A stretch of DNA of 64,000 nucleotides from Verrucomicrobiaceae bacterium UBA1938 (GCA_002336895.1 DDFC01000031.1:131232-195231); one strand, 5' to 3'. Counted from the stretch's first letter, positions 44,812 through 54,261 are shown. Numbers and translations: made by a program. Notes: generated from the sequence alone by a model not told the origin.

Positions 44812-46311
44812 ATGAACACCCCGATTGTTCTATTCCCTTTCCCCAAATTTCTTAGCCTCATCTGCTTGCTTCCTACCCTGCTGGCTGCCGTAGCCTCTCA
44901 GGCCCAGCAGCTGCCCCCTCAGGTCATCGAGCAGGCCAGGCGTGAGTCCCTTCCTGCGGAAAAGCGTGCCAAGCACGACAACTACCAGGCTGCCGCCAAA
45001 TACTGGTACGCCAGCCGCAATCCCAAGCACTTGGAGGACATGGACGAGGCGCTGTCAGATCTGCTGCCTCTCGCCACCGCTTACACCTCTGTCATCGACA
45101 ACTTCCAGAGCTGGGAGGAGGCTCAAAAATACAAGGCCTACCACGATGCCGGGGCCGTACTCCTGGCCAAAGCCTACACCTGCCTTTACTACGGCGACGT
45201 CAAAAAAGCCGCACCTGCCGTCGAGCTTATCGAGACCAAGTTCCCCTATGCCATGCTGCTGCAAGAAGATCGTGGCGTCCAATGGGTCCGTGAAAACCTG
45301 CGCTACCACGAGCACTGCTGCATGCTCTATGCCGCCATGAGCCTGAAGGTCGTCGGCAAAATTCATTTCCCGCATGAGCGCGATGAATTTGACGGGCGGC
45401 AGCAGCGCAAGGCCCTCGAGCACATGGCCGTGCTCCGCCTGCGCGAAGGCAATGTTGACCGCCTGGAGCATTTCTTCACCGCCATCAATCACAGCGAACT
45501 CCAGACCTCGGGCGGCGACTGGGCGCTAGACATCATCATGGACGCCATGCGCCCGCTTGATCAGGACTACCAGACTGAGAAAGCCTGGCGCGAGATCCAT
45601 GACGCCATCCTCATCTGGCAGAAGCAGAAGCCCACCTCCATCTTTGCCCGTCTGGCAGAGGCACGCTTTTTATACAATTACGCCATGTTCGAAGCCAGGC
45701 ACAGCCGCTCCTTTGCCATCATACGGGATGCCTCCGAACGCGGCCTGAACTTGATGCAGGACATTCCCAAAGCCAGCCCGGCCTGGTACGACACGATGCT
45801 CCGCCTGCAGGCCGTCGCCGGCCGGCCCGCTCATGAGATCGCCCCAGTCTTCAAAGAGGGGCTGGACAAATACCCCGATTACACCCCTTACGCCGTCGCT
45901 CTCGGGCGGTGCTTTGTGAATGGCGGAGAGATCGGCCGCCAGGTTTGTGCCGAGATCATCGAACAGCTGCAGTCCACTTCCAAAGGGGCTCTGGCCGCAC
46001 AGATGCTGCGCCGCATCTATTTCGACGGTGATCTGCCGGCCATCCAGCCGCGCCTGAATCTCGACACTGTCGAGCGTTGCATCCATGCAGCCGTGACCCG
46101 GTGGCCGGAGAGCTACGAGCTCCGCAGCGATCTCGGCATCCTCGCCGTCACCATTGGTCGGCGTGCGCTTGCCGCAGAAATCATGCAGGGCATGAGCAAG
46201 AAGTGGTGCCGATACGCCTGGAAAGGCCGCGAGGACATCGCCATCCTCCTCACAAGCCCTGACACAGCGCACCCCCCACGCGTGGACCCCACACGCAAGA
46301 CCACGCTTTAA
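44812..46311 (+). CDS. Secreted protein of unknown function, tetratricopeptide-like
   Basis: This 499-aa protein has an N-terminal signal peptide (about 1-31, ending SQAQQ). The rest is helical with paired helices that look TPR- or Sel1-like (LAEARFLYNYAMFEARH, YAVALGRCFVNGG), but the family is not certain. It carries its own near-consensus promoter, so it is probably well expressed. The mRNA may be leaderless, since the -10 ends 7 bp before the ATG and no Shine-Dalgarno can be seen. Confidence 0.65.
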   Translation: MNTPIVLFPFPKFLSLICLLPTLLAAVASQAQQLPPQVIEQARRESLPAEKRAKHDNYQAAAKYWYASRNPKHLEDMDEALSDLLPLATAYTSVIDNFQSWEEAQKYKAYHDAGAVLLAKAYTCLYYGDVKKAAPAVELIETKFPYAMLLQEDRGVQWVRENLRYHEHCCMLYAAMSLKVVGKIHFPHERDEFDGRQQRKALEHMAVLRLREGNVDRLEHFFTAINHSELQTSGGDWALDIIMDAMRPLDQDYQTEKAWREIHDAILIWQKQKPTSIFARLAEARFLYNYAMFEARHSRSFAIIRDASERGLNLMQDIPKASPAWYDTMLRLQAVAGRPAHEIAPVFKEGLDKYPDYTPYAVALGRCFVNGGEIGRQVCAEIIEQLQSTSKGALAAQMLRRIYFDGDLPAIQPRLNLDTVERCIHAAVTRWPESYELRSDLGILAVTIGRRALAAEIMQGMSKKWCRYAWKGREDIAILLTSPDTAHPPRVDPTRKTTL

Positions 46312-46330
46312 AAAGGCGCTCTCATCACTC

Positions 46331-47047
46331 TCACTGCCCCAGGCTCAGGTATTCGCGCACTGTGTGGTTCAGCGCCCGGCGTGCCGGAGGGAAGCATTCG
46401 GCCACTTTCTCAAACGTCTCCTCCATGGCAAACTCGTCTGCCAGCACATGCCTGCGCGCAGCCTCCAGGTGGCTCACCACCACCTGCTCGTAGTAATCCA
46501 CGTCCGGCGCGCCGCGCCGTGCCGCACGCCGGTGCAGAAAGTCCGGGTACAGACAGGTCAGCACCAGGAATTGGTTCGCACACTGCACATGCAGGAAGAA
46601 CTTGTGGTGCCGGCTCGCGTTCTCGATCGCCTCCAGGTAGTCCACGCTGTACAGGCTGTCGATGGCGTGGTTGATGTCATTCGGCCCCTTCGTCGGCGAG
46701 CAGCCAAAGTCCGCGCACACCACGGCCATGTAGTCCGCCACCGCCACCTCCTTGATGCCAAATTCCTTCAGCGAGTGTCGCACCACGATGAAGAAAAACA
46801 GCTCCGGAGAAAGCAGCGCCGCTTTGCGGGAGACGATCGCGGCGTCAAAGAGCTTGTCATTGTCGAGGATGATCGGCACCGCTTCGGGGTCGTCTATCAT
46901 CGCATTGAAGCCCTCTCGTCCGCGCTCATCCAGCGCCAGGGTGTCTCGAATGAAATTCCAATCCGTCGGGGTGAAACGGAACCAGCAGCCAGGGCGGGGA
47001 AAACGCGTCATGGAGATAAGTTGTGAACTGTCATCTACCTTTAGCAT
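46331..47047 (-). CDS. Conserved-looking hypothetical cytoplasmic protein
   Basis: This 238-aa protein has no signal peptide and is not recognised. Segments such as RPGCWFRFTPTDWNFIRDTL, KAALLSPELFFFIVVRHSLKE and VAVADYMAVVCADFG suggest a compact helical protein. Either ATG 47047 or ATG 47011 (MTRFPRPG) may be the start. It is convergent with the preceding gene, 19 bp apart. Confidence 0.5.
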   Translation of the reverse strand: MLKVDDSSQLISMTRFPRPGCWFRFTPTDWNFIRDTLALDERGREGFNAMIDDPEAVPIILDNDKLFDAAIVSRKAALLSPELFFFIVVRHSLKEFGIKEVAVADYMAVVCADFGCSPTKGPNDINHAIDSLYSVDYLEAIENASRHHKFFLHVQCANQFLVLTCLYPDFLHRRAARRGAPDVDYYEQVVVSHLEAARRHVLADEFAMEETFEKVAECFPPARRALNHTVREYLSLGQ

Positions 47048-47154
47048 AACGAATGCCAGTTGGTTTTAATCCTTTCGACGGGGGGGCTTGCATCTTTGTT
47101 CAATCAGCTGTCAGGGGCTGTCATGACCTCTCGACAGCAGGGCTGATGAGGCAC

Positions 47155-47197
47155 AAAAAGCCAAGGGGCTGCATGGTGCATACCACACAGCCCCTTG
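47155..47197 (-). terminator. Rho-independent terminator of the SGNH hydrolase gene
   Basis: On the minus strand CAAGGGGCTG (47197-47188) pairs with CAGCCCCTTG (47171-47162), then CTTTTTG follows. It lies just after the stop codon of the SGNH-hydrolase gene (47222). Confidence 0.75.
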
Positions 47198-47221
47198 CGG
47201 AGAATGAATGAGTGATGGGGA

Positions 47222-48352
47222 CTATTTCAGCGCCTTGCGCAGGACGGGTTCGAAGATTTCGGCCTGGCGGAGGAAGCCGAGGTCGGTGCCGTGGGAGGCG
47301 TCGTTGGAGCCTTCGGCGTCGGTGCCGTAGAGGGCGTCTCCGCCGATGTAGTGGAGATTGGCGACTTTCTCTTTTTTAAGCTGCTCGTAGGCGGCCTTGA
47401 GGGCGGCGTGGTTGTCGTCGTGGAACTTGGCTTTGCCGGGGGTGATCCAGGAGTTGGTGAAGCGGCGATCCTCGACGAGGATGATGGGGATGGTGGTGTG
47501 CTTGGAGCGGAGCTGCTTGACGAGCGGGATGCATTTGGCGGTGACATCGGCGGGGCCCATGTTGGGGAGGCAGTCGATGACGATGACGGCGGGATCGAGT
47601 TCGTTGAGGAGATCTCCCACAGCAGCGTCCATCTTGCCGTTGCCTGAGAAGCCAAGATTCATGACCGGGCGTTCCAGATGACGGCCGAGGATGGCGGTGT
47701 GCACCATGCCAGGACGGGAGGCATTGGCACCATGGGTGATGGAGGTGCCGTAGAAGACGATGGGCTTCCGGCGCGGAGCGAGGCCTTCGAATTTTGCGCC
47801 TGCGGGAACGCCGATCTCGAGTTTTTCGACACCGTTGTAGAGCGGCAGGTAGGCGGCGAACTCGTGCTCGCCGGGGGTGATGTCGCTAATCATCACGGTT
47901 TCGACATGCTGCTTGTCGGGCTTGGGGCAGGCGACCCAGCGCCACCTGCCTTTGGCATCGCGTGCGTAGAGGTCGAGACCGCTGACGCCGGTGGCGGGCA
48001 TGGCGGGGAGAGCGAGGTTGGACTTGGAGAGATCGTAGCGGCAGTAGATGGCTTTGGCGTCGGTCTTGAAGCGCACCATCATGCCGGCGCTGTCACGGCT
48101 GAGGCCCCACACGGCGGGGGTGACGGTTTTTTCCGCCTTGGCCGGCAGGCGGTCAAACCAGCGCAGGCGCTGCTGGTCTCCCCAGCCGCGACCTTCGACA
48201 CCCCAGGTGGTGACATCATGCCACTGGGCATCTGCGGGAATGGTGGGGCCTTTGGGTTTGGCAGCAGGGGCCGGTGCCGGTGCTTTGGGGGCTGCGGTCT
48301 GGGCGAGCAGGGACGTGCTGGCAAAGAGGGCGAGGAGGAGGGCTGGTTTCAT
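47222..48352 (-). CDS. Secreted SGNH/GDSL-type hydrolase with N-terminal beta domain
   Basis: This 376-aa protein has a signal peptide (1-17) and an Ala/Pro linker, then a beta-rich N-terminal domain (about 40-190). The SGNH domain follows: block I-like VFYGTSITHGANASR, block II-like NLGFSGNGK, block III-like DCLPNMGP, and a C-terminal DASHGTDLG with the Asp/His pair. It should hydrolyse an ester, possibly in carbohydrate or lipid deacylation. It is the last gene of its local minus-strand run; a terminator follows. Confidence 0.82.
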   Translation of the reverse strand: MKPALLLALFASTSLLAQTAAPKAPAPAPAAKPKGPTIPADAQWHDVTTWGVEGRGWGDQQRLRWFDRLPAKAEKTVTPAVWGLSRDSAGMMVRFKTDAKAIYCRYDLSKSNLALPAMPATGVSGLDLYARDAKGRWRWVACPKPDKQHVETVMISDITPGEHEFAAYLPLYNGVEKLEIGVPAGAKFEGLAPRRKPIVFYGTSITHGANASRPGMVHTAILGRHLERPVMNLGFSGNGKMDAAVGDLLNELDPAVIVIDCLPNMGPADVTAKCIPLVKQLRSKHTTIPIILVEDRRFTNSWITPGKAKFHDDNHAALKAAYEQLKKEKVANLHYIGGDALYGTDAEGSNDASHGTDLGFLRQAEIFEPVLRKALK

Positions 48353-48418
48353 GTGGCGCTTCAGTACGTCGGGCAGCGGGGTGTTCTCACGGTAATCACG
48401 CGGAGGCGGCGGAAGCTT

Positions 48419-48997
48419 TTAGCCGCGCACTTTGGCGAGGGCTTTTTTGGTGGCCTCGCGGGCGGTCTTTTCCCAGGTGGGGAGGGAAGAACGTGCGGTG
48501 GGGTTTTTCAGCGGAGGGACAGGGCCGGGGGCTTCAGAGAGACTGGTGGCGACGGGTTTGCCAGTGCGATTGTGTGTGAGGACGCCGACGGTGACGCTTT
48601 GAGTAGTGAAATCGGGGGTGACCCAGACGCGGACGACGGCGGTGAGGTGGTTGGTGGCGGCGAATTTTTTGACTTCGGCACGTTCATTGAACGGGGTGAG
48701 ATGCTGAGGCACCTGCTGCATCCTGGAGAAGGGGATGTAGCTGAAGGCGCGGCTGTCATCCAGCGCGCGCTCCACACCACGCTGAACGGCGAGATGAACG
48801 CGCAGCTCCTCGGGGGACTCGGGTTTGAGATGGGGCAACTGCCTATCTCCAGGATGACCGCCTGTGGGACCGATGCCGATGGCTCCGGTGCGCACGTTTT
48901 TAAGGCGGCCGAGGCTGCCCTCAGTGCAGGAGGAGAGGGATGCTGCGGCGAGCAGAGCCGCAAGAACAAGGTGGAGGTGCGGACGGATCGAACTCAT
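48419..48997 (-). CDS. Putative lipoprotein
   Basis: From ATG 48997 the 192-aa product has a signal peptide ending in LSSC, a good lipobox, so it is likely lipid-anchored. The mature domain shows mixed beta structure (AVVRVWVTPDFTTQSVTVGVL) with a polar tail. No named family is recognised. A longer frame with ATG 49012 is open. It sits 66 bp from the SGNH-hydrolase start, on the same strand. Confidence 0.65.
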   Translation of the reverse strand: MSSIRPHLHLVLAALLAAASLSSCTEGSLGRLKNVRTGAIGIGPTGGHPGDRQLPHLKPESPEELRVHLAVQRGVERALDDSRAFSYIPFSRMQQVPQHLTPFNERAEVKKFAATNHLTAVVRVWVTPDFTTQSVTVGVLTHNRTGKPVATSLSEAPGPVPPLKNPTARSSLPTWEKTAREATKKALAKVRG

Positions 48998-49057
48998 GCC
49001 AGGATATGCCACGAGAGGCAGAATTTGTCATGTGGTAACGGGTGCGGCGACAGCGCT

Positions 49058-49459
49058 TCATTCCTCCTCATCGTTGTCTTCAGCGTCCGCGAGGGAGCCC
49101 TCACGGGAGCGTGCGAAGAGGCAGCCGAAGAGACCCTTGAAAAAACGCCAGGTGCCAAAAAATCCGGTCAACAGAATGGCTGAGACACCGTGGCGGGAAA
49201 TCGTTCCCGCCCCCTCAACGAGGCGGAAGAAAAAATATAATGCCACGATCAACAGCCCGAGACCCTGAACCGTTTGTTTGAATGCCTCGGTTCTAAGAAG
49301 TGAGGTGCGTTCTGAAAGCGCGCGTTCGTACATCTGCCGCGCCTCGTCACTGGGGATGCCATTGACCTCGAGGCGATGAATGACATCGGCACGAGGCTCG
49401 CCCCAGATGACCATGCGGCGGGCCCCCTGAAAAATGCGATCCTTGAATTCGTCGGTCAT
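49058..49459 (-). CDS. Small membrane protein, unknown
   Basis: This 133-aa protein is charged at the N terminus (FKDRIFQGARRMVIWGEPRADVIHRLEVNGIPSD is helical-looking) and has two hydrophobic segments near 65-81 and 91-111, followed by an acidic tail (ADAEDNDEEE). It is not recognised. It follows the DUF1549/1553 gene on the same strand by 28 bp. Confidence 0.6.
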   Translation of the reverse strand: MTDEFKDRIFQGARRMVIWGEPRADVIHRLEVNGIPSDEARQMYERALSERTSLLRTEAFKQTVQGLGLLIVALYFFFRLVEGAGTISRHGVSAILLTGFFGTWRFFKGLFGCLFARSREGSLADAEDNDEEE

Positions 49460-49487
49460 AGGCCGGCGAGACTAAAACAAACCGTGG

Positions 49488-51707
49488 TTAACGGCAAAGC
49501 AGAAACTCCTTCGCGTTCACGAGGCTCCAGGTGATGTCCTCCAAGGCAAGGCGGCGGTCTTTGGCGGAGGCGAGGAGGGACTCGATGACTCTGGCCTCGT
49601 CCGGGGTGGGGGAGCGGGTGAGGAGCGCCCAGTAGAGATCGCGGGTGACGGCGGCGTTGTCGGCGTTTTTAATGAGGGAGCCGAGGAGGTTGTATTTTTG
49701 CGAGACAACACTGCTGACCACCGGTCCGCTGATGAACTGGAATATCTGGCCGAGGGAGGTGTCTGAGCCACGCTCGCATTCGCAAGCAAGCTCGCGTTTG
49801 GGACGGCCAAACTGGACGAGGAAGGCCTCGGGGGACATCGGATCTGGACTGCCACGGCCATTGGCGGGGCCGGGGATCTGGCCGGCACGGAGGCCGCGAT
49901 CCCAATCCTTGAACTGCGGGGTGACGCGGAGCGCGCCGTAGAGTGAATCCAGGAGCTGCTCGGCAGTGAGGCGGCGGGGCAGGTGGTGGGAGTAGTTGGT
50001 GAGGTCGGAGGCGTTGGTCTCGTTGGGCGTGCTCTCCAGCTGGTAGGTGTGGCTGAGCATGATGGTGCGGACGAGATGGCGCAGATCAAAGCCGCTGCGG
50101 ATGAGATCCTGGGCGAGAGCATCGAGAAGCTGCGGATGGCTGGCGGGATTGGTGAGGCGCATGTCGTCCACGGGATCGACCAGACCGCGGCCCATGAGGT
50201 GGTACCAGATGCGGTTGGCCTGAGCCTTGGCAAAGAGCGGATGATGTGGGCTGGTGAGCCAGTTTGCGGCGGCTTGAAGCTCATCTTCCTTGTCTGAAAG
50301 CTTTGGCATTTCTGCGCCGAGGAAGCGGGCTTTGGCGGTGTCTCCGGTGCGAGGGTTGGTGATGTTCAGCTTTGTATTGAGGAAGACGAGCTGTTCGCCG
50401 TTGAACTCGTGCTTGTCGCTTTTGTCCCGTGGCTTGATGTTTTCGAGGATCTTGTAGTCCACTTTGGCGAAGACGGCGGACCAGTTGTAGTAGTCGTCCT
50501 GCGTCCAGCGGTCGAAGGGGTGGTTGTGGCACTGCGCACACTGGAGGCGGGTGCCGAGAAAGACCTGCGCTGCGGTGGTTGCGCGCAGCTCGGGTGTGCG
50601 GTTGGCGCGGTAGAAATTGGACTCCGGCTCGTGGTAGGTACTGCCGCGGGATGAGATAAGAGCGCGGACCATTTCATTGATGGGACGGTTTTGCGCGAGG
50701 CAGCTGCGGATCCAGCCGTGGAAGGCCTGCGTACCTTTGGTGTCGAGCGTGCGGGACTCCACCTTGAGTACATCGGACCACTTGAGCGTCCAGTAGTCGG
50801 CGAATTCGGGACGCGACATGAGGCGGTCGATCAAGCGGGCGCGTTTGTCGCGTGCTTTGTTTGAGGCAAAGGCACGTGCTTCATCCGCCGGAGGAATGAG
50901 GCCGCAGAGATCTAGCCAGGCGCGGCGGAGAAATACCTCGTCGCTGCACAGGCCGCCGGGGTTCATGCGCAGGGTTTTGAGCTTGCCGAAGACGTGGGTG
51001 TCGATGTAGTTGCCGTGTGGTGGATTGCTCCAGGCGAAAGTCGGATTGGCTTTTACGAAGGTGAGACGCACGGGGGCGGACTGATTGAGGAAGCGAACAA
51101 GGATGGCGGGCTCGCCAAACTGCAGGCGTTTGACAAGGCCGCTGCGGCTCACTTCGACGAGGCCGTTTTGCAGAGGCTCGTAGATGGCGCGATCCGTGAT
51201 GTCGCGCTGAGTGCCGTCTGAAAAAGCGGCCTGGACAGAGAGCTGCACTTTATCCTGGGGTTCATCCAGCACGAGCTCTGCGGGAGTGACGGTGAGCCGG
51301 GTGACCTGCGGCGCGGTTTTTTCATCGTGCGGCAGACCGGAGGCGATCCAGGAGCGCAGCACCTGGTATTCCCAATGTTTAGGATCTAGGCGCTTGCCGC
51401 CTTCGTGGGCGATCTGGTTGGCCCCCTTGACCAGGATGAGGCTGCGTTCCGGAGAGAACACGTCCACACGGCGGCCGGAGACCTCACGGGCGAGCGCCTT
51501 GAAATCGAACTCCGGGTCCTGACCGCGCAGTGAGAGCTTGAAGCCGCCTTTGCCAGTGGCATTGCCATGGCAGGTGCCCAGATTGCACCCAGCCTTGGAG
51601 ATGGCGGCCATGACGTCATTGCGGAAGGAGACGGCATCGGCCGCAAACACCGACGAACCGGCAAAGACTGCAAGGGTGCCAACAAGACTGGAGACAAGGC
51701 GATTCAC
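49488..51707 (-). CDS. DUF1549/DUF1553-type (PSCyt) secreted protein
   Basis: This 739-aa protein from GTG 51707 has a signal peptide (VNRLVSSLVGTLAVFAGSSVFAADA). It has the cytochrome-like CNLGTCHGN site near the N terminus (CxxxxCH, haem-binding type), followed by DUF1549 (PADEARAFASNKARDKRARLIDRLMSR, FADYWTLKWSDVLKVES) and DUF1553 (HHPLFAKAQANRIWYHLMGRGLVDPVDDMR). This architecture is abundant in Planctomycetes and Verrucomicrobia; the substrate is unknown, although many occur beside sulfatase-type genes. The frame is open upstream to a TTG (51782) that overlaps the SSB stop, but the signal peptide supports 51707. Confidence 0.88.
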   Translation of the reverse strand: MNRLVSSLVGTLAVFAGSSVFAADAVSFRNDVMAAISKAGCNLGTCHGNATGKGGFKLSLRGQDPEFDFKALAREVSGRRVDVFSPERSLILVKGANQIAHEGGKRLDPKHWEYQVLRSWIASGLPHDEKTAPQVTRLTVTPAELVLDEPQDKVQLSVQAAFSDGTQRDITDRAIYEPLQNGLVEVSRSGLVKRLQFGEPAILVRFLNQSAPVRLTFVKANPTFAWSNPPHGNYIDTHVFGKLKTLRMNPGGLCSDEVFLRRAWLDLCGLIPPADEARAFASNKARDKRARLIDRLMSRPEFADYWTLKWSDVLKVESRTLDTKGTQAFHGWIRSCLAQNRPINEMVRALISSRGSTYHEPESNFYRANRTPELRATTAAQVFLGTRLQCAQCHNHPFDRWTQDDYYNWSAVFAKVDYKILENIKPRDKSDKHEFNGEQLVFLNTKLNITNPRTGDTAKARFLGAEMPKLSDKEDELQAAANWLTSPHHPLFAKAQANRIWYHLMGRGLVDPVDDMRLTNPASHPQLLDALAQDLIRSGFDLRHLVRTIMLSHTYQLESTPNETNASDLTNYSHHLPRRLTAEQLLDSLYGALRVTPQFKDWDRGLRAGQIPGPANGRGSPDPMSPEAFLVQFGRPKRELACECERGSDTSLGQIFQFISGPVVSSVVSQKYNLLGSLIKNADNAAVTRDLYWALLTRSPTPDEARVIESLLASAKDRRLALEDITWSLVNAKEFLLCR

Positions 51708-51778
51708 AAGGTCGCAGATTACGACCTGGAAGCAGTGTCTCTTCCAATTGCGCAGGGCTATTTCACCTGCGGTGGGGA

Positions 51779-52381
51779 TCAAAACGGAATGTCATCATCT
51801 TCCATGCCGTCGGTGATGGGGCCTTCACCGAAGTCATCGTGCTGCGGCTGAGGAGCCGGTGCGGGGCGTTGCTGAGGACGCTGCTGCTGGGGAGCCGGGC
51901 GCTGTTGCGGACGCTGCTGAGGGCGATTGTAACCGCCGCCACCACCTCCTCCTCCGCCAGAATAGCCACCACCGCCGCCGCCACCACCACCGGAGTAGCC
52001 GCCTTCTTCATCGCCACCACCACCGCCGCCGCCTGCGCGGTCACCGCCGGGGCTGCCGAGGAACTGCATCTGCTCGCCCACGACACGCATGCGGGTGCGC
52101 TTCTGGCCGGTCTGCTTGTCTTCCCAGGAATCCATCTGGAGGCGGCCTTCGATGAAGACGGGGCGGCCTTTGTGGAGATATTTGCCGGCGAGCTCGGCCA
52201 TCTTGGACCAGAGGACGACGTCCACGAAAGTGACTTCCTCCACCTTTTCACCACTGTCGGAGGTGTACACGCGGTTCACGGCGAGACCGATGTCGCAGAC
52301 GGCGCTGCCCTTGGGCGTGTAGCGCACTTCGGGGTCGCGGGTCAGATTGCCGATGAGCATGACTTTGTTGTAGGAGGCCAT
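51779..52381 (-). CDS. ssb: Single-stranded DNA-binding protein
   Basis: This 200-aa SSB begins MASYNKVMLIGNLTRDPEVRYTPKG and has the OB-fold core (about 1-110, with VDVVLWSKMAELAGKYLHKGRPVFIEGRL). A long linker of polyglycine blocks and Gln/Pro-rich repeats (RPQQRPAP) follows, ending in DDDIPF, the conserved acidic tip that docks partner proteins. It binds ssDNA in replication and repair. The polyglycine linker is unusually long and repetitive. The gene is divergent from xerD. Confidence 0.95.
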   Translation of the reverse strand: MASYNKVMLIGNLTRDPEVRYTPKGSAVCDIGLAVNRVYTSDSGEKVEEVTFVDVVLWSKMAELAGKYLHKGRPVFIEGRLQMDSWEDKQTGQKRTRMRVVGEQMQFLGSPGGDRAGGGGGGGDEEGGYSGGGGGGGGGYSGGGGGGGGGYNRPQQRPQQRPAPQQQRPQQRPAPAPQPQHDDFGEGPITDGMEDDDIPF

Positions 52382-52468
52382 AATGGGGCACCATTGCCGC
52401 CCCCGGTGCCGGAGGGCAAGAATTTTGTCATTCTCGTGACGCTCAAATCCGTGCGATGCTGGGGGGTA

Positions 52469-53362
52469 ATGCAGGAACTGATTGACGGCTTCATCCTCCA
52501 CCTGGCGACCGAGCGGGGTCTGTCCACGAACTACCAACTGCTGGTGCGGCGGGTGCTGGAGGCGTTTGCCAGCTGGTTCAAAATGAAGCACGAGCTGACT
52601 GCTGCGGAAGCGGTGACGACGGAGCATGTGAGCGGTTTCCTTTCCCAGCGGAAGAAGGACGGGATAGCGGCGTCCTCGGCGCGGGTGGAGCTGATCGCGC
52701 TGAAGATTTTTTTCCGCTGGCTGCGGGCGCGCAAGGTCATAGCCACTGACCCAGCCGACCCGATCCTGCCCCCCCGGCAGGAAAAGCACCTGCCGGACTC
52801 CCTGAACGAGCTGGACGTACGGCGGCTGGTGGAGTCTGTGAAGGGCAGCGCGCCGCTGGACCGGCGGGACCGGGCGATCCTGGAGCTGTTTTACGCCAGC
52901 GGAGTGCGGCTCTCTGAGCTGGCGGATGCGCGGCTGGAAAACCTGAGCCTGGAGGAGGGGTGGATCCGGGTGACGGGCAAGGGGGCCAAGACGCGGCTCT
53001 CACCCGTAGGCGGCGCGGCGAGGGAGGCCATCTCCGCGTATGTGGAGCATGCGCGGCCCGAGCTGGTGGGCCCGAAGTCGCAGAGCCATATCTTTCTCTC
53101 ACGCAATGGCACGCGGCTGACCACGGCGCGCATCCAGCAGATCGTGAAGGAGCGTGCGGAGCATTGCGGGCTGGACCCGGCGCGGGTGCATCCGCATCTC
53201 CTGCGGCACAGCTTTGCCACGCATCTGCTGAACAATGGGGCGGACCTGCGCGTGATCCAGGAGATGCTGGGACATGCGGACATCTCCACGACGCAGATCT
53301 ACACGCATGTGGATCAGGCGCGGCTCAAGGAGGTGCACCGGAGGTTTCACCCGAGGGGGTGA
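52469..53362 (+). CDS. xerD: XerC/XerD-type tyrosine recombinase
   Basis: This 297-aa site-specific recombinase has an N-terminal SAM-like core-binding domain (about 1-100) and a catalytic domain with Arg in ASGVRLSELADARL, Lys in GKGAKTR, and the HPHLLRHSFATHLLNNGADLR...LGHADISTTQIYTH segment (His-x-x-Arg, His and nucleophile Tyr). The length and content fit chromosome-dimer resolution (XerC/D at dif), with XerD slightly favoured. Start ATG 52469 follows GGGGGGT at 52461-52467. It is divergent from ssb and its 3' end overlaps psd by 16 bp. Confidence 0.88.
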   Translation: MQELIDGFILHLATERGLSTNYQLLVRRVLEAFASWFKMKHELTAAEAVTTEHVSGFLSQRKKDGIAASSARVELIALKIFFRWLRARKVIATDPADPILPPRQEKHLPDSLNELDVRRLVESVKGSAPLDRRDRAILELFYASGVRLSELADARLENLSLEEGWIRVTGKGAKTRLSPVGGAAREAISAYVEHARPELVGPKSQSHIFLSRNGTRLTTARIQQIVKERAEHCGLDPARVHPHLLRHSFATHLLNNGADLRVIQEMLGHADISTTQIYTHVDQARLKEVHRRFHPRG

Positions 53363-54261
53363 GCCGCCACATCGCCCATGCGGGCGTAAACTTCGCGGCC
53401 TTCGCGGCTGTGCTCGAGGAGGTCGCTGGTGAACTGGATTTTGCCGGGCTCGAAGATGGTGATGAAGCAGGAGCCGCCGAAGCGGAAGTAGCCTTTCTCA
53501 GCGCCTTTTTCGACAGGGGTGCCGGCTGCGTAGGTCTGCACGATGGAGCCGACGCAGGTGGCGCCCACTTCCAGCAGGAGGACATCTCCGAGGGACGGGG
53601 TGCGCAGAAGGGTGATCTCGCGCTTGTTTTCCCAATGGATGCTGGCACGGCGGCGCAGGGCGATGGGACTGACGGAGTAGAGAGGACCATTGACCAGCCT
53701 GGAGGGGCCGGGTGTGCCCGCGCAGGGGAAATGAAAGCGGTGGTAGTCCACCGGGCAGAGGCGGGAGATAAGCATGCTGCCGTGGGCAAAGCGTGCGGAG
53801 AGGGCCTCATCCCACAGCAGGGCGGGGAGATCGAACCGGGTGCCTTTGATGAAAAAGCTGTCACACGCGGCGATGTCCGGCAGCACGAGGTGGCGACCAT
53901 CGGCTGGCAGCGTGACCACATTTTCCCCAGGGGAGATGGGGCGGGCGTGGGGTGCGAGCTTGCGATAGAAAAATTCGTTGAAGGTACGGAAGGAGTCGGG
54001 CGGATCGGCAAATTCGGCGGTGTCCACCCCGTAGGATGCGAGGAAGGGTGCGATCTTGGCCCGGCTGGCGGGGGCGTCCATGCGGCGGCCGTACCAGCGG
54101 GAAAAGGCCGCCCGTTTGACCAGGGCGTGCAGGGGCAGGGCGCCGAGCGGGCTCTCGTAGGTGAAGCGCAAAAAGCCCTCGCCGTACACCGCCTCGGTCT
54201 CGAGACGCCGGGTGATGCGGTTGAAAAAAGTGATGGGGGCGGCGGGCATGGAGTTGTTCAC
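53347..54261 (-). CDS. psd: Phosphatidylserine decarboxylase
   Basis: This 304-aa proenzyme makes phosphatidylethanolamine from phosphatidylserine at the inner membrane. It is cut autocatalytically at the Gly-Ser of RFGGS (Gly263-Ser264), the type-II motif, with Ser264 becoming the pyruvoyl group. Other signature parts are FRTFNEFFYRKLAPHARPI, LPADGRH and CPVDYHRFHFPCAG (catalytic His). GTG 54261 and ATG 54249 are both possible starts. Its 3' end overlaps the convergent xerD gene by 16 bp. Confidence 0.92.
   Translation of the reverse strand: MNNSMPAAPITFFNRITRRLETEAVYGEGFLRFTYESPLGALPLHALVKRAAFSRWYGRRMDAPASRAKIAPFLASYGVDTAEFADPPDSFRTFNEFFYRKLAPHARPISPGENVVTLPADGRHLVLPDIAACDSFFIKGTRFDLPALLWDEALSARFAHGSMLISRLCPVDYHRFHFPCAGTPGPSRLVNGPLYSVSPIALRRRASIHWENKREITLLRTPSLGDVLLLEVGATCVGSIVQTYAAGTPVEKGAEKGYFRFGGSCFITIFEPGKIQFTSDLLEHSREGREVYARMGDVAAHPLG

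Noticed and set aside
46312..47221. Possible tRNA or rRNA in intergenic regions
   Set aside because: No cloverleaf with a TTCGA-type loop or rRNA-like segment was found here or in other gaps on reading both strands.
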